A model generated the notes under the pieces. That model was given only the letters and a program-made list of their open reading frames with translations. It was not told the DNA's origin and ran no database searches. Below are positions 34,638-44,467 of a stretch of DNA of 64,000 nucleotides, piece by piece. Source of the stretch: Hypericum androsaemum. Its lineage: Eukaryota > Streptophyta > Magnoliopsida > Malpighiales > Hypericaceae. Location: the NCBI GenBank assembly GCA_963995505.1, contig OZ023182.1, positions 14,054,619 to 14,118,618 of the forward strand. Direction: 5' to 3'. Numbering within the stretch: position 1 is the stretch's first letter; every line of letters starts with the position of its first letter. The position numbers were made by a program, and so were the translations under genes.

Positions 34638-35880
34638 TCACTCCTCTTGGTCCATCTTCTCTCTGGTGGTCACGATCTTGAAACCACAAGTACCGGGGGA
34701 CATAAGCGATGGCTCCACCATCGAGGCTTCCCTCAACTCCTCCAATGGAGAATCCACCTTCCTCCTAGGTAGGAGCTTTCCCGCTCGCTCCGCGGCCCGT
34801 ACATCATCACTCTCCTCGACAACGCCCGCGATCTCCTTAGGAATCTCGCCCTCATTAAAATCCAACCTTGCCTCATCCTCGCACGTCTCGTGCTCCTCCT
34901 CGCATATTTCATACTCTTCCTCACACATCTCGTGCTCTTCCTCACACGCCTTGTGCTTCTCCTCGTCTTCTCGATCCCATTCTACCGCTTTGGCTTTAAG
35001 CTTCAGCAGTTTGGGACAATCCTTGGGTTTGTGAGGTTCGTCGCAAATGAAGCAATTCCGCAGCGGACTCACTCGCACCTTCCGCTCCATTCGACGACTC
35101 GGCCTTAGGGACTCTACCGAAGGCACCACCACCTCCTCACGTTCCTTGCACACCACCACCTCTTGATCCTCCTCCTCTCGGATCGATGCCCTGATTCTTG
35201 CTCTAATTGGGCAATCAAAGCATCGGTGTGGCCCTTCGCAAATAGAACATTGGATAACTCTTGTGCACCCACTTCGTCGCTTTGACCTCTGGAAATTCAC
35301 TAAGGACTCTGCCATCTCGAGGGCTGATGCTAGGTCTTATGCTCCTTGTTGGAGTAAGGCCTCCTTTGCCCACGGCTCCAACCCTTCGAGGAAAGCACAG
35401 AATAGCCTATCCTCGGATATATCCTCAATCTCCTCCACCGCGTCGGAGAATTCTTTCACATACTCTTGAACACTTCCCTCCTGCATAAGAGCTCGGAGAT
35501 GTGCACGCCCATCGTGCTCAACATGCTCCGGACAAAACGAGAGTGCAAGTAGAGTCGCGCCTATCTCTTTGACATCGCTTGACTCGGTGCTAGATGCTTT
35601 GTCGGATGGTCCTTGCATCTTCTCTCGGAGCCCGCCATCACCGAGATGGTGCCCCTTGATGCGTTGAACTCCCCCTTCCAACTCCTCACAACTACCATGA
35701 ACACCAAGCTTCACCTCTAGGTATCTCTCCCCAAAGGTAGCCTCTGTGTCTAGAGATCCCGACTCCTTCTTGTGAGACACCACCTCTCCATAGGTCGGCA
35801 TCTCCTCTCGCTCCATCAAAACAAGGCCTGCCGCAGACCGAGGTTCTCCCCGCCAAGCCAACTCATCTTGGCTCTGATAC
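34638..35880 (-). pseudogene. Retrotransposon Gag with two zinc-knuckle-like motifs
   Basis: From about 35823 the minus strand reads an acidic N-terminus, then GSVQEYVKEFSDAVEEIEDI and DRLFCAFLEGLEPWAKEALL, the retrotransposon Gag core fold. A TAA at 35337-35339 (after LLQQGA) interrupts it. The same frame continues DLASALEMAESLVNFQRSK, then CSICEGPHRCFDCP and CFICDEPHKPKDCP. Both knuckles have spacing C-x2-C-x3-H-x4-C, one residue shorter than the usual Gag CCHC knuckle. A run of repeated acidic units (CEEEHEMCEEEYEICEEEHE) follows. A single nonsense codon and a later frameshift are the only obvious lesions in about 1.2 kb. Confidence 0.8.
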
Positions 35881-35882
35881 CA

Positions 35883-36281
35883 AATATCACGAGCTAAAAC
35901 TCTCCCTCGCAAGCTAACCCATGCGGCACTCAAGCGTTCCCGCCTAAGTCAGCCTCACCCGCTCCAACACTCCCTACTTAACCCTTTGGAAGAGAGAACA
36001 ATACCCAAGTATGCTAAGATGAGGGAACACTTGTGTATTGCTCTCAAATTGTTGGATGCTTACAAATGAGGGAGTCACTCCCTTATGTACACCTCTTAGG
36101 AAGGCCAAGAGTAAATGCCATCTACCATCTATCAACTCCTACCTACCAACTACTCATTAATTATAAAGGAAGCCTCTAGAATTTTTACATGGAAGAATCT
36201 AGAAAACTTCTAAGTTATCCTTGGGTCGTTTGGGTCCTTCAATGGTCGGGTCCGGCCTTCGCACAATTAACCCTTGACAAT
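35883..36281 (-). repeat. 5' LTR of the gag-only element
   Basis: 399 bp, from AATATCACGAGCTAAAAC to CCCTTGACAAT. It abuts the tRNA primer site at 35870-35882. Confidence 0.85.
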
Positions 36282-36286
36282 AGGTT

Positions 36287-36644
36287 CTCTACTCTTTCGG
36301 GAATAAAAAAAATAAAAATTTTCAAAATTCAAGAAAGGTTACGATGAGAGGAGTTGTTACGATAGGTGTCAAATAAAGGTGCAGCGAGAAAATAATATTT
36401 TATTATTTTGGACTTGACATTTTAGACTGCCAGATTTAGTTTATACAGTCTGTAAGTAAATATTCTCGTAGTGATACAGCAGTTGTGCTTATGCAGGGAA
36501 AACACAACCTCTAAGTAGAAATTCCAAACCAAACAGTACAACAATCTCAAAGACCACACAAGAACAGGTAAAAAAGGTAAGAGGCCTCATGCAGTTGCCA
36601 ACTCCAAAGGACCAAAAAAAATGGGTTTAGAATTAACAGAGACT
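36287..36644. other. 3' flank of the GASA gene
   Basis: AT-rich spacer, then the probable 3' UTR of the minus-strand GASA gene. No other feature seen. Confidence 0.4.
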
Positions 36645-37479
36645 TTAAGGGCACTTGGTCTTGTTTCCATGGGTGGTCATGTCGGTGTAGCACTTGCCAC
36701 AAACTTGTGTGTTGCCTGAGGTACCGGGTGGCACGCACTTGCATCTCAGGCAGCATGTCCCGCACGCCCTTATGCACACTTTCGGCCTCGAGTTGAGGCT
36801 GCACCTCTCCTTGCACAGCCCTCCGCAATCTGAAGTTCCAACAGCACAAAGTGTAAACATGAATTGACTAAAAAACAAGCTCGAACATTGGTAAAGAACC
36901 AGCCTATCAAATATAGTCACTACGATTTTCGACTTAGATTTAGTCGTTGTCTATGAATATTGCAGTAAAAAGACGAACTAAAGGCATGTGTGGCTATGAG
37001 GTAGCAAAAGAAAATTAAAAGGAGGATTTATCGCACCTATATCTTGCATGAGTCTCCTGTTACCACCTCTCACAACAAGCTGAAAAAGAGAGAAATCATA
37101 AAATTTGTGCTTCTATGGAGAGAGAATAAGAAGGCAAATACATTAAAAAAAAATTAAAGAAGTAGGATGTTGGCCTTCCCCAATACTCTTACCTGGCTAA
37201 TAGTAATTCCACCTTCCATCTCGAAATCAGATGAGACCTGCTAATTGCATGCGAGGAAAAAATAATCAAAGCAAGCTTATAAAAGGGTAAGTAAATTTTC
37301 ACACCTAGAGGAATTTATGCCTTATATTTTCGTCAATTCGTCTACGTTTTTTTCTTATAAAAGGGTAACGAACAGAAAAAAAAAACAATTATATGACAAA
37401 GTGAATCGAACCCATTTACCTCCAAGAGGCAGAATAGAAACACAACCACTAGCAAACCAAGTAGAATTCCTCTGGCCAT
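36645..37479 (-). CDS. GASA/snakin gibberellin-regulated cysteine-rich peptide
   Basis: Four exons on the minus strand: 37479-37420, 37237-37193, 37079-37037 and 36829-36645, encoding 110 residues. Exon 1 is a signal peptide (MARGILLGLLVVVFLFCLLE). Exons 2 and 3 encode a short variable linker (VSSDFEMEGGITISQ and LVVRGGNRRLMQDI). Exon 4 is the GASA domain with its 12 cysteines (DCGGLCKERCSLNSRPKVCI, then RACGTCCLRCKCVPPGTSGN, then QVCGKCYTDMTTHGNKTKCP). The peptide should be secreted to the cell wall, stabilised by six disulphides. The family acts in gibberellin-responsive growth, redox control and antimicrobial defence. All splice sites are GT-AG, and the two small middle exons are usual for some GASA members. 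Which GASA number it is cannot be said. Confidence 0.93.
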
Positions 37480-37591
37480 TGTACTAGCTAGTCTCTTGCT
37501 AATCACAGTCCTTTTAAAATAATTGTTCTGGAAACTGAAGAAGCAGTGCTTAATACTTTGCAATGGGCTGGCTGGCACTTGCATGCAACTT

Positions 37592-37714
37592 TTTTTTATA
37601 GAGAGGCGCTTCGCTTCGTCTTCTTTTCTCTTTAATAATGCACACTACGTGCATTGACCGAATTGGGCACCTGAGCCAGCAGTAATTACCATGGGAAAGG
37701 AGAGCCCATGCATG
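37592..37714 (-). promoter_or_regulatory. GASA promoter: TATA box and RY motif
   Basis: On the minus strand TATAAAAAAA lies at 37600-37591, about 115-120 bp upstream of the GASA ATG. A perfect RY palindrome CATGCATG is at 37707-37714, with a further CATGCA at 37582-37587. RY motifs are bound by B3 factors (ABI3/FUS3/LEC2) in seed-expressed genes; use here is inferred only from sequence. Confidence 0.5.
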
Positions 37715-38571
37715 CAAGAGAGCTGCCAATAATAATTGTGGGGTCATTTTCCAGCTATACAGATTACGCAATGCCTTTTAAACCGAACGGAAAGTTGGTG
37801 GTGTGGTCTGCCACAAATATTAATGGAACAAAAGGTGTGCTTGATTTTGTCCGTTTTGGGTTTTAGCAACACTTTTTTGGAAAGTGGATTGCGATATCGT
37901 AACGCGCATCAGATGTGGGGGTGGTCAAGGGCTGCAGCCACATCGTGGTAGTAGCTTTATTCCATTGTAACTAATTAGTTTGAGGTTTCTATATGATGTA
38001 ATAATATGAATTGTTATATTTATGGACAACGATTAAAATTAAAATTGAGCATTTTTGGCTATATTAACGGACGGCTACTCTTTCAACAATTATTTTATTT
38101 ACAATGTCAAACTCGATGCCTAATTACTAAAGAAATATATTTTTTCACCACTTACATCTAATTTTGTTTAGTATTAATTTGACCTTAACTAATTGCAGAT
38201 AGAGTGCAAAATGACTTGCCTCTGATTCATAATACTCCAACCACATTCACTATCTAATTAATATAAGTTGGAGTCGGTAGGTCAATTTTTTTTCTTCGAA
38301 ACTACACAAACAACTTGAAATTGATTAATGCAACTTTAAGCCGTTAAGATTAATGAAAAGAAAACTAGAAATAATTGCAAAAACAATAATCCGTCTCGGT
38401 ATTTTCAAATTTCTTGTTCGACTTCAAAACAAATCAGTAAAATGTAGTAGGAAGAACATATGGTTTGTTTCTTTGCATAATCTATAATCATACTCCTTTT
38501 TAAATAATCAATAAGCATATTCCTTGAGCCTCCTTTGTTAGCGTGAACAACTAGTGGTAGTTGTTGTAAGC
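37715..38571. other. Intergenic, AT-rich
   Basis: No gene, inverted ends or repeats recognised between the GASA promoter and the hAT insertion at 38580. Confidence 0.4.
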
Positions 38572-38669
38572 GTACAGACCATAGTTTTAAAATACGAATT
38601 TTGGTACGGACCAAATTTTGTCCATTTTTCATTTCGTCCGATCCAACTGGTCGGACCAAAATTTTTAAA

Positions 38670-39139
38670 TAAAAAATAAAACATAGGATGCCTTGCTTCT
38701 GGGACCTCCTCCGATCTTTTTTCATCTTTCCTAAGTTTCCTTCCTCTCAATTACGACACCCACCTCTTTTCCTATTTCCAATAGAGATAATTGCTCTAAG
38801 GTCCCTGGTGTTTGAGCAAATTTCTCTTTTAATCTTTACTATTTTTAATAATATTTCTGGGTCCTCCTAGTTTGACATAATAGCACTTTTTAGTCCCTGA
38901 CGGACCCATCGCTGACATCAGCGGTGAACATAATTTTTTATGACCATTATACCCTTCACAGAAAAATAATAAAAAATATTAAAAAGCACTAATCATCTCC
39001 GGCCAGAAAGCACTAGTCTTCTCCTGCCAACTTCTTCTTCTCTGAGGAATTAAAAAAAAATAATACATCCAAATTAAAAAGAACCAACAAAATTAGTGCC
39101 TCAAATGAACACGTCTATTCATAATCTCTGAGGAATAAA
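38670..39139. repeat. Left copy of a segmental duplication inside the hAT
   Basis: Sequence from AAAATAAAACATAGGATGCC through the left half of MULE family 1 (its start at 38783, preceded by ATTTCCAAT) to 39139. It is repeated almost verbatim at 40174-40637. The left copy stops abruptly where MULE C begins. Confidence 0.85.
38783..39139. mobile_element. Truncated MULE of the 40284 type (left arm only)
   Basis: Begins AGAGATAATTGCTCTAAGG and is co-linear with 40284-40640, including CTCCGGCCAGAAAGCACTAG. The right arm is missing at this place because MULE C and the second copy follow. Confidence 0.8.
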
Positions 39140-40172
39140 GGGTAAATTACTCTCAGGCCTCTGGTGTTTGGTATATTTAAGGCTCGCCCCCCTTTATTCC
39201 GATAATCGATTAAAAACTCTCCAAACTTTGATTTTATTATACTCTCAGGCCTCTCGCTGACGTCATCAAACTTTTTTCTCAAGGAAATAACTTTTCTACC
39301 CTCACAAAATAAATACAAAATAATTTTTTTCTAATCCACCCATTCTCTCTTTTCCCCTTCTCCCCTCCCCGCCGTAAAAAGCACATCTACGTCGCCATCG
39401 GCCACCGTGGGCGGAAGAAACTCGACATGGGTCATGCGAGATGAAACCCAACCGGCCCCGAGGCACTCCGAGCAGAGCCTGAAATCCAATTGGCCCCGAG
39501 GCACTCCGAGCATCACTCATTGAATTGATAAAAATCAAAGGGGAAAAAATTCAGATCGACGAACACTCGACGACGAACACTCGGAGACATAGATGTGGTT
39601 CTCGGCGAAAGCCAGTCCTTGGTGCAGGGGCACCTATAGGTGACGTCGGAGCACCGGTGGAGGCTCCAATCGAATCGAACCCTTGTGCCGGACTTGTAAG
39701 TGACGGCGGTCGCGGCGACAACGTAGATGTGGTTGGTGCCGGTTGCGACGGAGAGCTACGTGGTGGTTGACGAGCCCTTGAAGTCCCACGGCATGGACTC
39801 CTGACGCCGTCGACGGATCAACACGGAGCGATGGTTGGAGTTTTTGCTCGGCGATAGATTCCTCTCCGGTCCTCAATGTGTTTTTTATTTTTTAATTGAT
39901 TTTTGTGAGAGTATATTAGTCATTTTTTGTCACCGAAAAAATTTTATTCGCCGGAAAGATGACCGGAGAAGATGATCGGAGGTTATAGTTGACCGGACCA
40001 AGGCTATAATGGTCATTTCAGTATTAAAATAATAATATCTTAATCGCTGACATTAGCGAGGGGCCTGAGAGTATAATAAAACCAAACTTCGGGGAGTTTT
40101 TAATCGATTACCAGAATACAGGGGGCGAGCATAAAATATATCAAATACCAGGGGCCTTAGAGTAATTTACCC
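39140..40172. mobile_element. MULE C at the duplication junction
   Basis: The ends are GGGTAAATTACTCTCAGGCC (left) and GGGTAAATTACTCTAAGGCC (right, inverted). The arms match for about 120 bp (GCTCGCCCCC, TAATCGATTAAAAACTC, TTTTATTATACTCTCAGGCC). The flanks AGGAATAAA and AAAAATAAA agree at 7 of 9 positions. The GC-rich core (39350-39880) contains two near-copies of GGCCCCGAGGCACTCCGAGC. A minus-strand frame readable as GTNHIYVVAATAVTYKSGTR, then RFDWSLHRCSDVTYRCPC, looks like captured host coding sequence that I cannot name. Confidence 0.75.
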
Positions 40173-40283
40173 AAAAATAAAACATAGGATGCCTTGCTTC
40201 TGGGACCTCCTCCGATCTTTTTTTATCTTTCCTAAGTTTCCTTCCTCTCAATTACGACACCCACCTCTTTTCCTATTTCCAAT

Positions 40284-41426
40284 TGGGATAATTGCCCTAA
40301 GGTCCATGGTGTTTGAGCAAATTCTCCTTTTAATCCTTACTATTTTTAATAACCTTTCTTGGTCCTCCTAGTTTGACATAATAGCACTTTTTAGTTCCTG
40401 ACGGACCCACCGTTGATATCAGCGGTCAACATAATTTTTTATGAATATTATAACCTTCACAGAAAAATAATAAAAAATATTAAAAAGTACTAATCATCTC
40501 CGGCCAGAAAGCACTAGTCTTCTCTGGCCAACTTCTTCTTCTCTGAGGAATTAAAAAAAAATCAATACATCCAAATTAAAAAGAACCAACAAAATTAGTG
40601 CCCCAAATGAACACGTTCGTTCATCATTTCCGAGGATGGCAGTGTTCGACCAATGGCCGCGATCCTCCTTTCTTCTACCGCCCTAAGGGGATACCAACTA
40701 ACGGCGGTGGGGCCAGTCGTTCCACTTCTCCCCCTCCATCCAGGGGAAGTCCCACCGCGACGAGACCCGCATCCACGAGGAGATGGCCGTGGATCTAATC
40801 GAGGTGGTTATGGATTTGATCGACGTCCCACTAAACGCGCCCATTCACGTGGCCGTGGATCTGATCTGCTCGTGGAGGACAGAGGAGGCTGATCTGCAGC
40901 CTCGTCATCATCGTTCTTGTTTCCATTTTAGGGCTCACCGCTAGGGAGGAAAGGAGGAAGGAATCACATGGACGAGTAACTCTACTTCAAGAACAACTCC
41001 CATGGCTTCCGTCGCTCAAGCCTTAATTCTAATTTCGATTAATCAATTATTTCTATTAAACCAGTTTTTGATTCTAGTCAATCAATTATTTTTGTTAAAC
41101 CAATTTTCAATTTCAGTTCAAATTCAAGTTACAATCGGTTAGTCTTTGTGTAATTGAAGTAATTTAATTTTTTTGAAGATGATGGTGGAAGAGAGGTTGA
41201 GGCAGAGGTTGAAGATGGAGGCGAGAGGAAATGGTTTTTATTTTATTTTTATGCAAGGGTATAATGATCATAAAAAAATTATGTTGACCGCTGACGTCAG
41301 CGGTGGATCTGTCAGAGACTAAAAGTGCTATTATGTCAAACTAGAAAGACTGAGAAAGGTTATTAAAAATAGTAAAAATTAAAAAAAAATTTGCTCAAAT
41401 ACCTAGGATCTTAGGGCAATTATCCC
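40284..41426. mobile_element. MULE B inside the hAT (complete copy)
   Basis: 9-bp duplication ATTTCCAAT at 40275-40283 and 41427-41435. The inverted ends are GGGATAATTGCCCTAAGG (left) and GGGATAATTGCCCTAAGATC (right). Subterminal arms run about 190 bp and carry the palindrome CCGCTGACGTCAGCGG on the right (41288-41303). The GC-rich core (40620-40930) reads RGDGRGSNRGGYGFDRRPTK on the plus strand, possibly a captured glycine/arginine-rich coding piece of unknown source. Confidence 0.85.
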
Positions 41427-42029
41427 ATTTCCAATACTCAACCTCCAATTCAAAATCCCCTTATCTTCAAACCCCATTCACTCTACCTCCATTAAAAATC
41501 CACCTCTTCCTCTTCTCCATGGCTTTATGCCTTCATCAAAAGCCTTTTATCTCAACCAGTTTCATACCTCTGCCATAGATACAAAAATCCTAACCCTAGA
41601 AATCTGATTTGCTTACAACCCAATCGTAGTCACCACACCAAAAAGAAATCTGAGGAGTGGAGGAGCTGGAGGGAGGCTGGAGGAGCGAGAGGGAGAAGTC
41701 GTTGGTTTGGGAGAGGTCGAGGAAATCGATTTTCATGTACATCTTCTTCCTCTTATTTTCTCGCGTAATTCTTCCTGGGGTTATTTTCTTTAGGAGTATT
41801 AAGGGTGTTATCTTCAGTTGTGAAGCTTAGGAAGGTGTTAATATTGTACAATAAAAGAAAATTATCGCCCAATTTCACCCCTAAAATCAAAGTTCCATTC
41901 TAACCGAAAATTCCCGTGCCGCACGCCGTGCGAACCGCTTGGTTTGACCAGATTTTGGGCAGTTCGATCGGACTATATATTTCATGGTTCAATTAGTCGG
42001 ACCATATTTTTTAAAATTATGGTACAGAC

Positions 42030-42725
42030 CAATGTTTTATAAACACGGTTACCGATTTATAGTCTGATCGGTCGGACCACAAAAACAAATTCCAAAACTT
42101 CCCGATTTTGCCCAAATCCCTTTCCAATTTTCCCAACCCTGAAATCAAAAAAAAAAAGGGGGAGCATTCTCTGGTGATTGCCGATTTCTTCTCCGGCCTC
42201 ATTCAAAATGGTTCGTTGTGGTGGTAACTGGTAACCCTGCTCTCTCTCCCGCTATGGTGGATGGTGATTTTGGAAAGGACCGTCGATGGTTTCGTGTGTT
42301 TTTTTGGTTGAAATTGACGGGCTAGATATTAATTAGGAAAAAATATATTTTAGTACTCTGTAGTTTGACGATTTCCAAATTTAGGCTGTGTGGTTTAAAA
42401 TTTTATTTTCAAGCCTTGTGATTTTTTTTTGCTCGGACACGTCTCAATCCTGGGCAGTCCAGATAGCTACCGCGCCATTTGGCCCTCCATGCAGTCTCCT
42501 CCACATCCCTCAAAACGACATCATTTGGCGACCTACGTGGACTAAGTCGTAGCTGAGATGGTTTCGTGTGTTTGTGTGTGTGTGAAGGGAGTGTTTGTTG
42601 ACACTTGACACCACCAGCTTTACAATTAAAATATTTTTAAAAAATAAAAAGTCCGGTCGACCGGTGGAGACCCGAAGGTCGGGAGAACACTCGGATTGAC
42701 CTCCGAATCATTTTTTAAAACCTTG
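42030..42725. mobile_element. Second small hAT-like element
   Basis: It starts immediately after the target duplication of the previous element. The ends are CAATGTTTTATAAACACGG and, inverted, CAAGGTTTTAAAAAATG, with GATCGGTCGGACC and GTCGACCGGTGG inside. The right flank CTACATAC matches GTACAGAC at 6 of 8. No coding sequence. The left end resembles that of the hAT at 4447. Confidence 0.55.
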
Positions 42726-43851
42726 CTACATACATTATACCAAGTAGTTAGGAAGGAAGGTAACTCTAATGTTGTTTTCTCCATTTATAATTTTAAAATC
42801 GATGCCACAAATTATTTGTGTAGATAGGTATAAAATAATTCAGCGTATAAATTTACTCTAACTAAATTATCAAATTCTGTTAGATATAATTTTTTTATTT
42901 TTGTTTAATGGTTATATACTAACTTTTTGTAAATTAAAACTTCTAATCATTGTGTGTGAAAGCATGTGATAATTATGATTGTTATAATATATGCATCTCA
43001 ATCCATCTCAATGTCGAAGCATCTCAAGAGCTCCGGAGTTTGCCTCGAGTATTTTCGTTTCGTCTCTTTTTGTAAAATTCTCTTTTGGGCCTTTGTTCTT
43101 CTGATCGAGCAGGTGGAGGGAGGATGGGGATGGGCTCTTTGGGACTTTGGGAATGGCCCGTTGGCTTCAGTAGATGGAGAGCCACATAGAAGGCATCTAG
43201 AAGGCCCTGTTTCGTTTGTTGCTCACATTTTTTGTCGTCAATGTTTTTGAACAATTTATCAGGTTTCTATTATAATGGAGATAACTTGTATTTATAAGTA
43301 ATTAAATGTAACTACTTATAATCCGATTAAAAACAACATGGAGCAATGGGTTACTGAATAATGGAGAAAATGTACACCTAAAATTGCGATTAAGAGAGGA
43401 CTAAATATCTACTCAATTAATTAAATTTCGTAACACAAAATGCTTTGTTTTTCTTTGATGAGAATGGTTCCTTTTTCTGCTTTTGATATGTTGAAAAAGA
43501 GAATAGTAACAGGTTTGATATTTGCACTAATGTGCAACTAGTTCAACCCTCACATAGTATTTTTTTTAAGGCTCCGTACAATTTAGTCTCTAAAAATTGA
43601 AAATTCGTATTGATTGGCTCTTGAAAACAACGAGAGAGCCACGTGTGGGATAATGGCGTAGCTGCTCCATAGTCGATTTTATAGCAATTACATAGATTTA
43701 TAAAAAAATCAATATAATACAAAATTCAATTCACACTAACTAATTTTTGTACTTCTGAAAAAAATATTTATAATTTGAAAAAAACAAATACATTTTACCC
43801 TAAAAACAATTTTTTTCTGCTCTTCCACTGGCTGACAGGATTTATTAGTAC
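42726..43851. other. Intergenic, AT-rich
   Basis: No recognisable gene. A short open frame near 42966-43250 is not supported by family resemblance. Confidence 0.4.
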
Positions 43852-43860
43852 ACTTTTAGG

Positions 43861-44320
43861 GGTTGGATTAGGTACGGAATGCCACTATTTCGAACCGTTT
43901 GGAATGAAGACACGCGGGAATTTTTTTACAAACGCGCTAAAATACTAGGACCAAAATGAAAAAAGTCACACAAACACAGGCCGGATACAAATGCCATTAT
44001 CACATAACTGCGCATGCCAGTATCAAATAACTGCGCATGCCAGTATCAAATAACTATACATAACTATACATGCCAGTGTGACCTTTTAGCAAAAATGCTA
44101 AAATACGGGGGGACCAAAATAAAAAAAACTACGCGTGCCATTATCATCAACGGGGACTTACCGTTTTCACAAAAACAAATGACATTATCACATAACTGCA
44201 CTTGTCATTATCACATAACTGCGCTTGCCATTATCACATACATGCGCTTGCCGCTGTGGTCCCCCTTCACTCCAAACCGTTCAGAATCAATTTCTTCACT
44301 CCGTACCCAATGCAAAGCCC
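43861..44320. mobile_element. Small MULE-type MITE with internal 23-24 bp repeats
   Basis: Perfect 9-bp flanking repeat ACTTTTAGG at 43852-43860 and 44321-44329. The inverted arms read GGATTAGGTACGGAATG and GCATTGGGTACGGAGTG, then AACCGTTTGGAATGAAG and AACGGTTTGGAGTGAAG. Inside are two clusters of a 23-24 bp unit (TGCCATTATCACATAACTGC), 43988-44075 and 44126-44255, in direct orientation, separated by a GGGGGGACC block. No coding sequence. Confidence 0.75.
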
Positions 44321-44467
44321 ACTTTTAGGAATCTGTAACTAATTACTTGCGATTTTAGCAAGTTGATCTTGTCTATTAATACAATCAACCTTTTAAAAAA
44401 AAGGTTGAATTATATGGGGTGAGTATTGCACTAGAGGAAATAAGATCAATTAGATTGATTTATTAAA

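Larger units (their letters stand above)
32972..36281 (-). mobile_element. Gag-only LTR retrotransposon (TR-GAG/LARD type)
   Basis: LTRs at 32972-33334 and 35883-36281 are highly similar. The right one has an extra block of about 40 bp near 36127-36165, or the left one has lost it. 5-bp target duplication AGGTT at 32967-32971 and 36282-36286. Primer site TGGTATCAGAGCC on the minus strand (35870-35882) abuts the 5' LTR. A polypurine tract GAGGTGGGGGAGA (minus, about 33335-33347) abuts the 3' LTR. The interior encodes Gag and a second unknown region but no protease, reverse transcriptase or integrase. It would need enzymes from another element. Confidence 0.9.
38580..42021. mobile_element. Non-autonomous hAT element holding nested MULEs
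   Basis: Perfect 8-bp target duplication GTACAGAC at 38572-38579 and 42022-42029. The ends are CATAGTTTTAAAATACG and, inverted, CATAATTTTAAAAAATATGG, with GTCGGACC subterminal motifs on both sides. Its own sequence is only about 0.8 kb (38580-38782 and 41427-42021); the rest is a MULE insertion, a partial duplication and a second MULE. No transposase is present; it would depend on an autonomous relative such as the one represented at 4447. Confidence 0.85.

Noticed and set aside
33792..35108. Plus-strand open frames opposite the gag-only element
   Set aside because: Antisense shadows of the Gag and second frame; composition mirrors the acidic repeats on the other strand.
35870..35882. tRNA gene at the TGGTATCAGAGCC sites
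   Set aside because: These are only primer sites complementary to the tRNA 3' end; no cloverleaf surrounds them. No tRNA or rRNA gene was recognised anywhere.
42966..43250. 94-codon plus-strand open frame
   Set aside because: No recognisable domain, AT-rich context, no splice signals.
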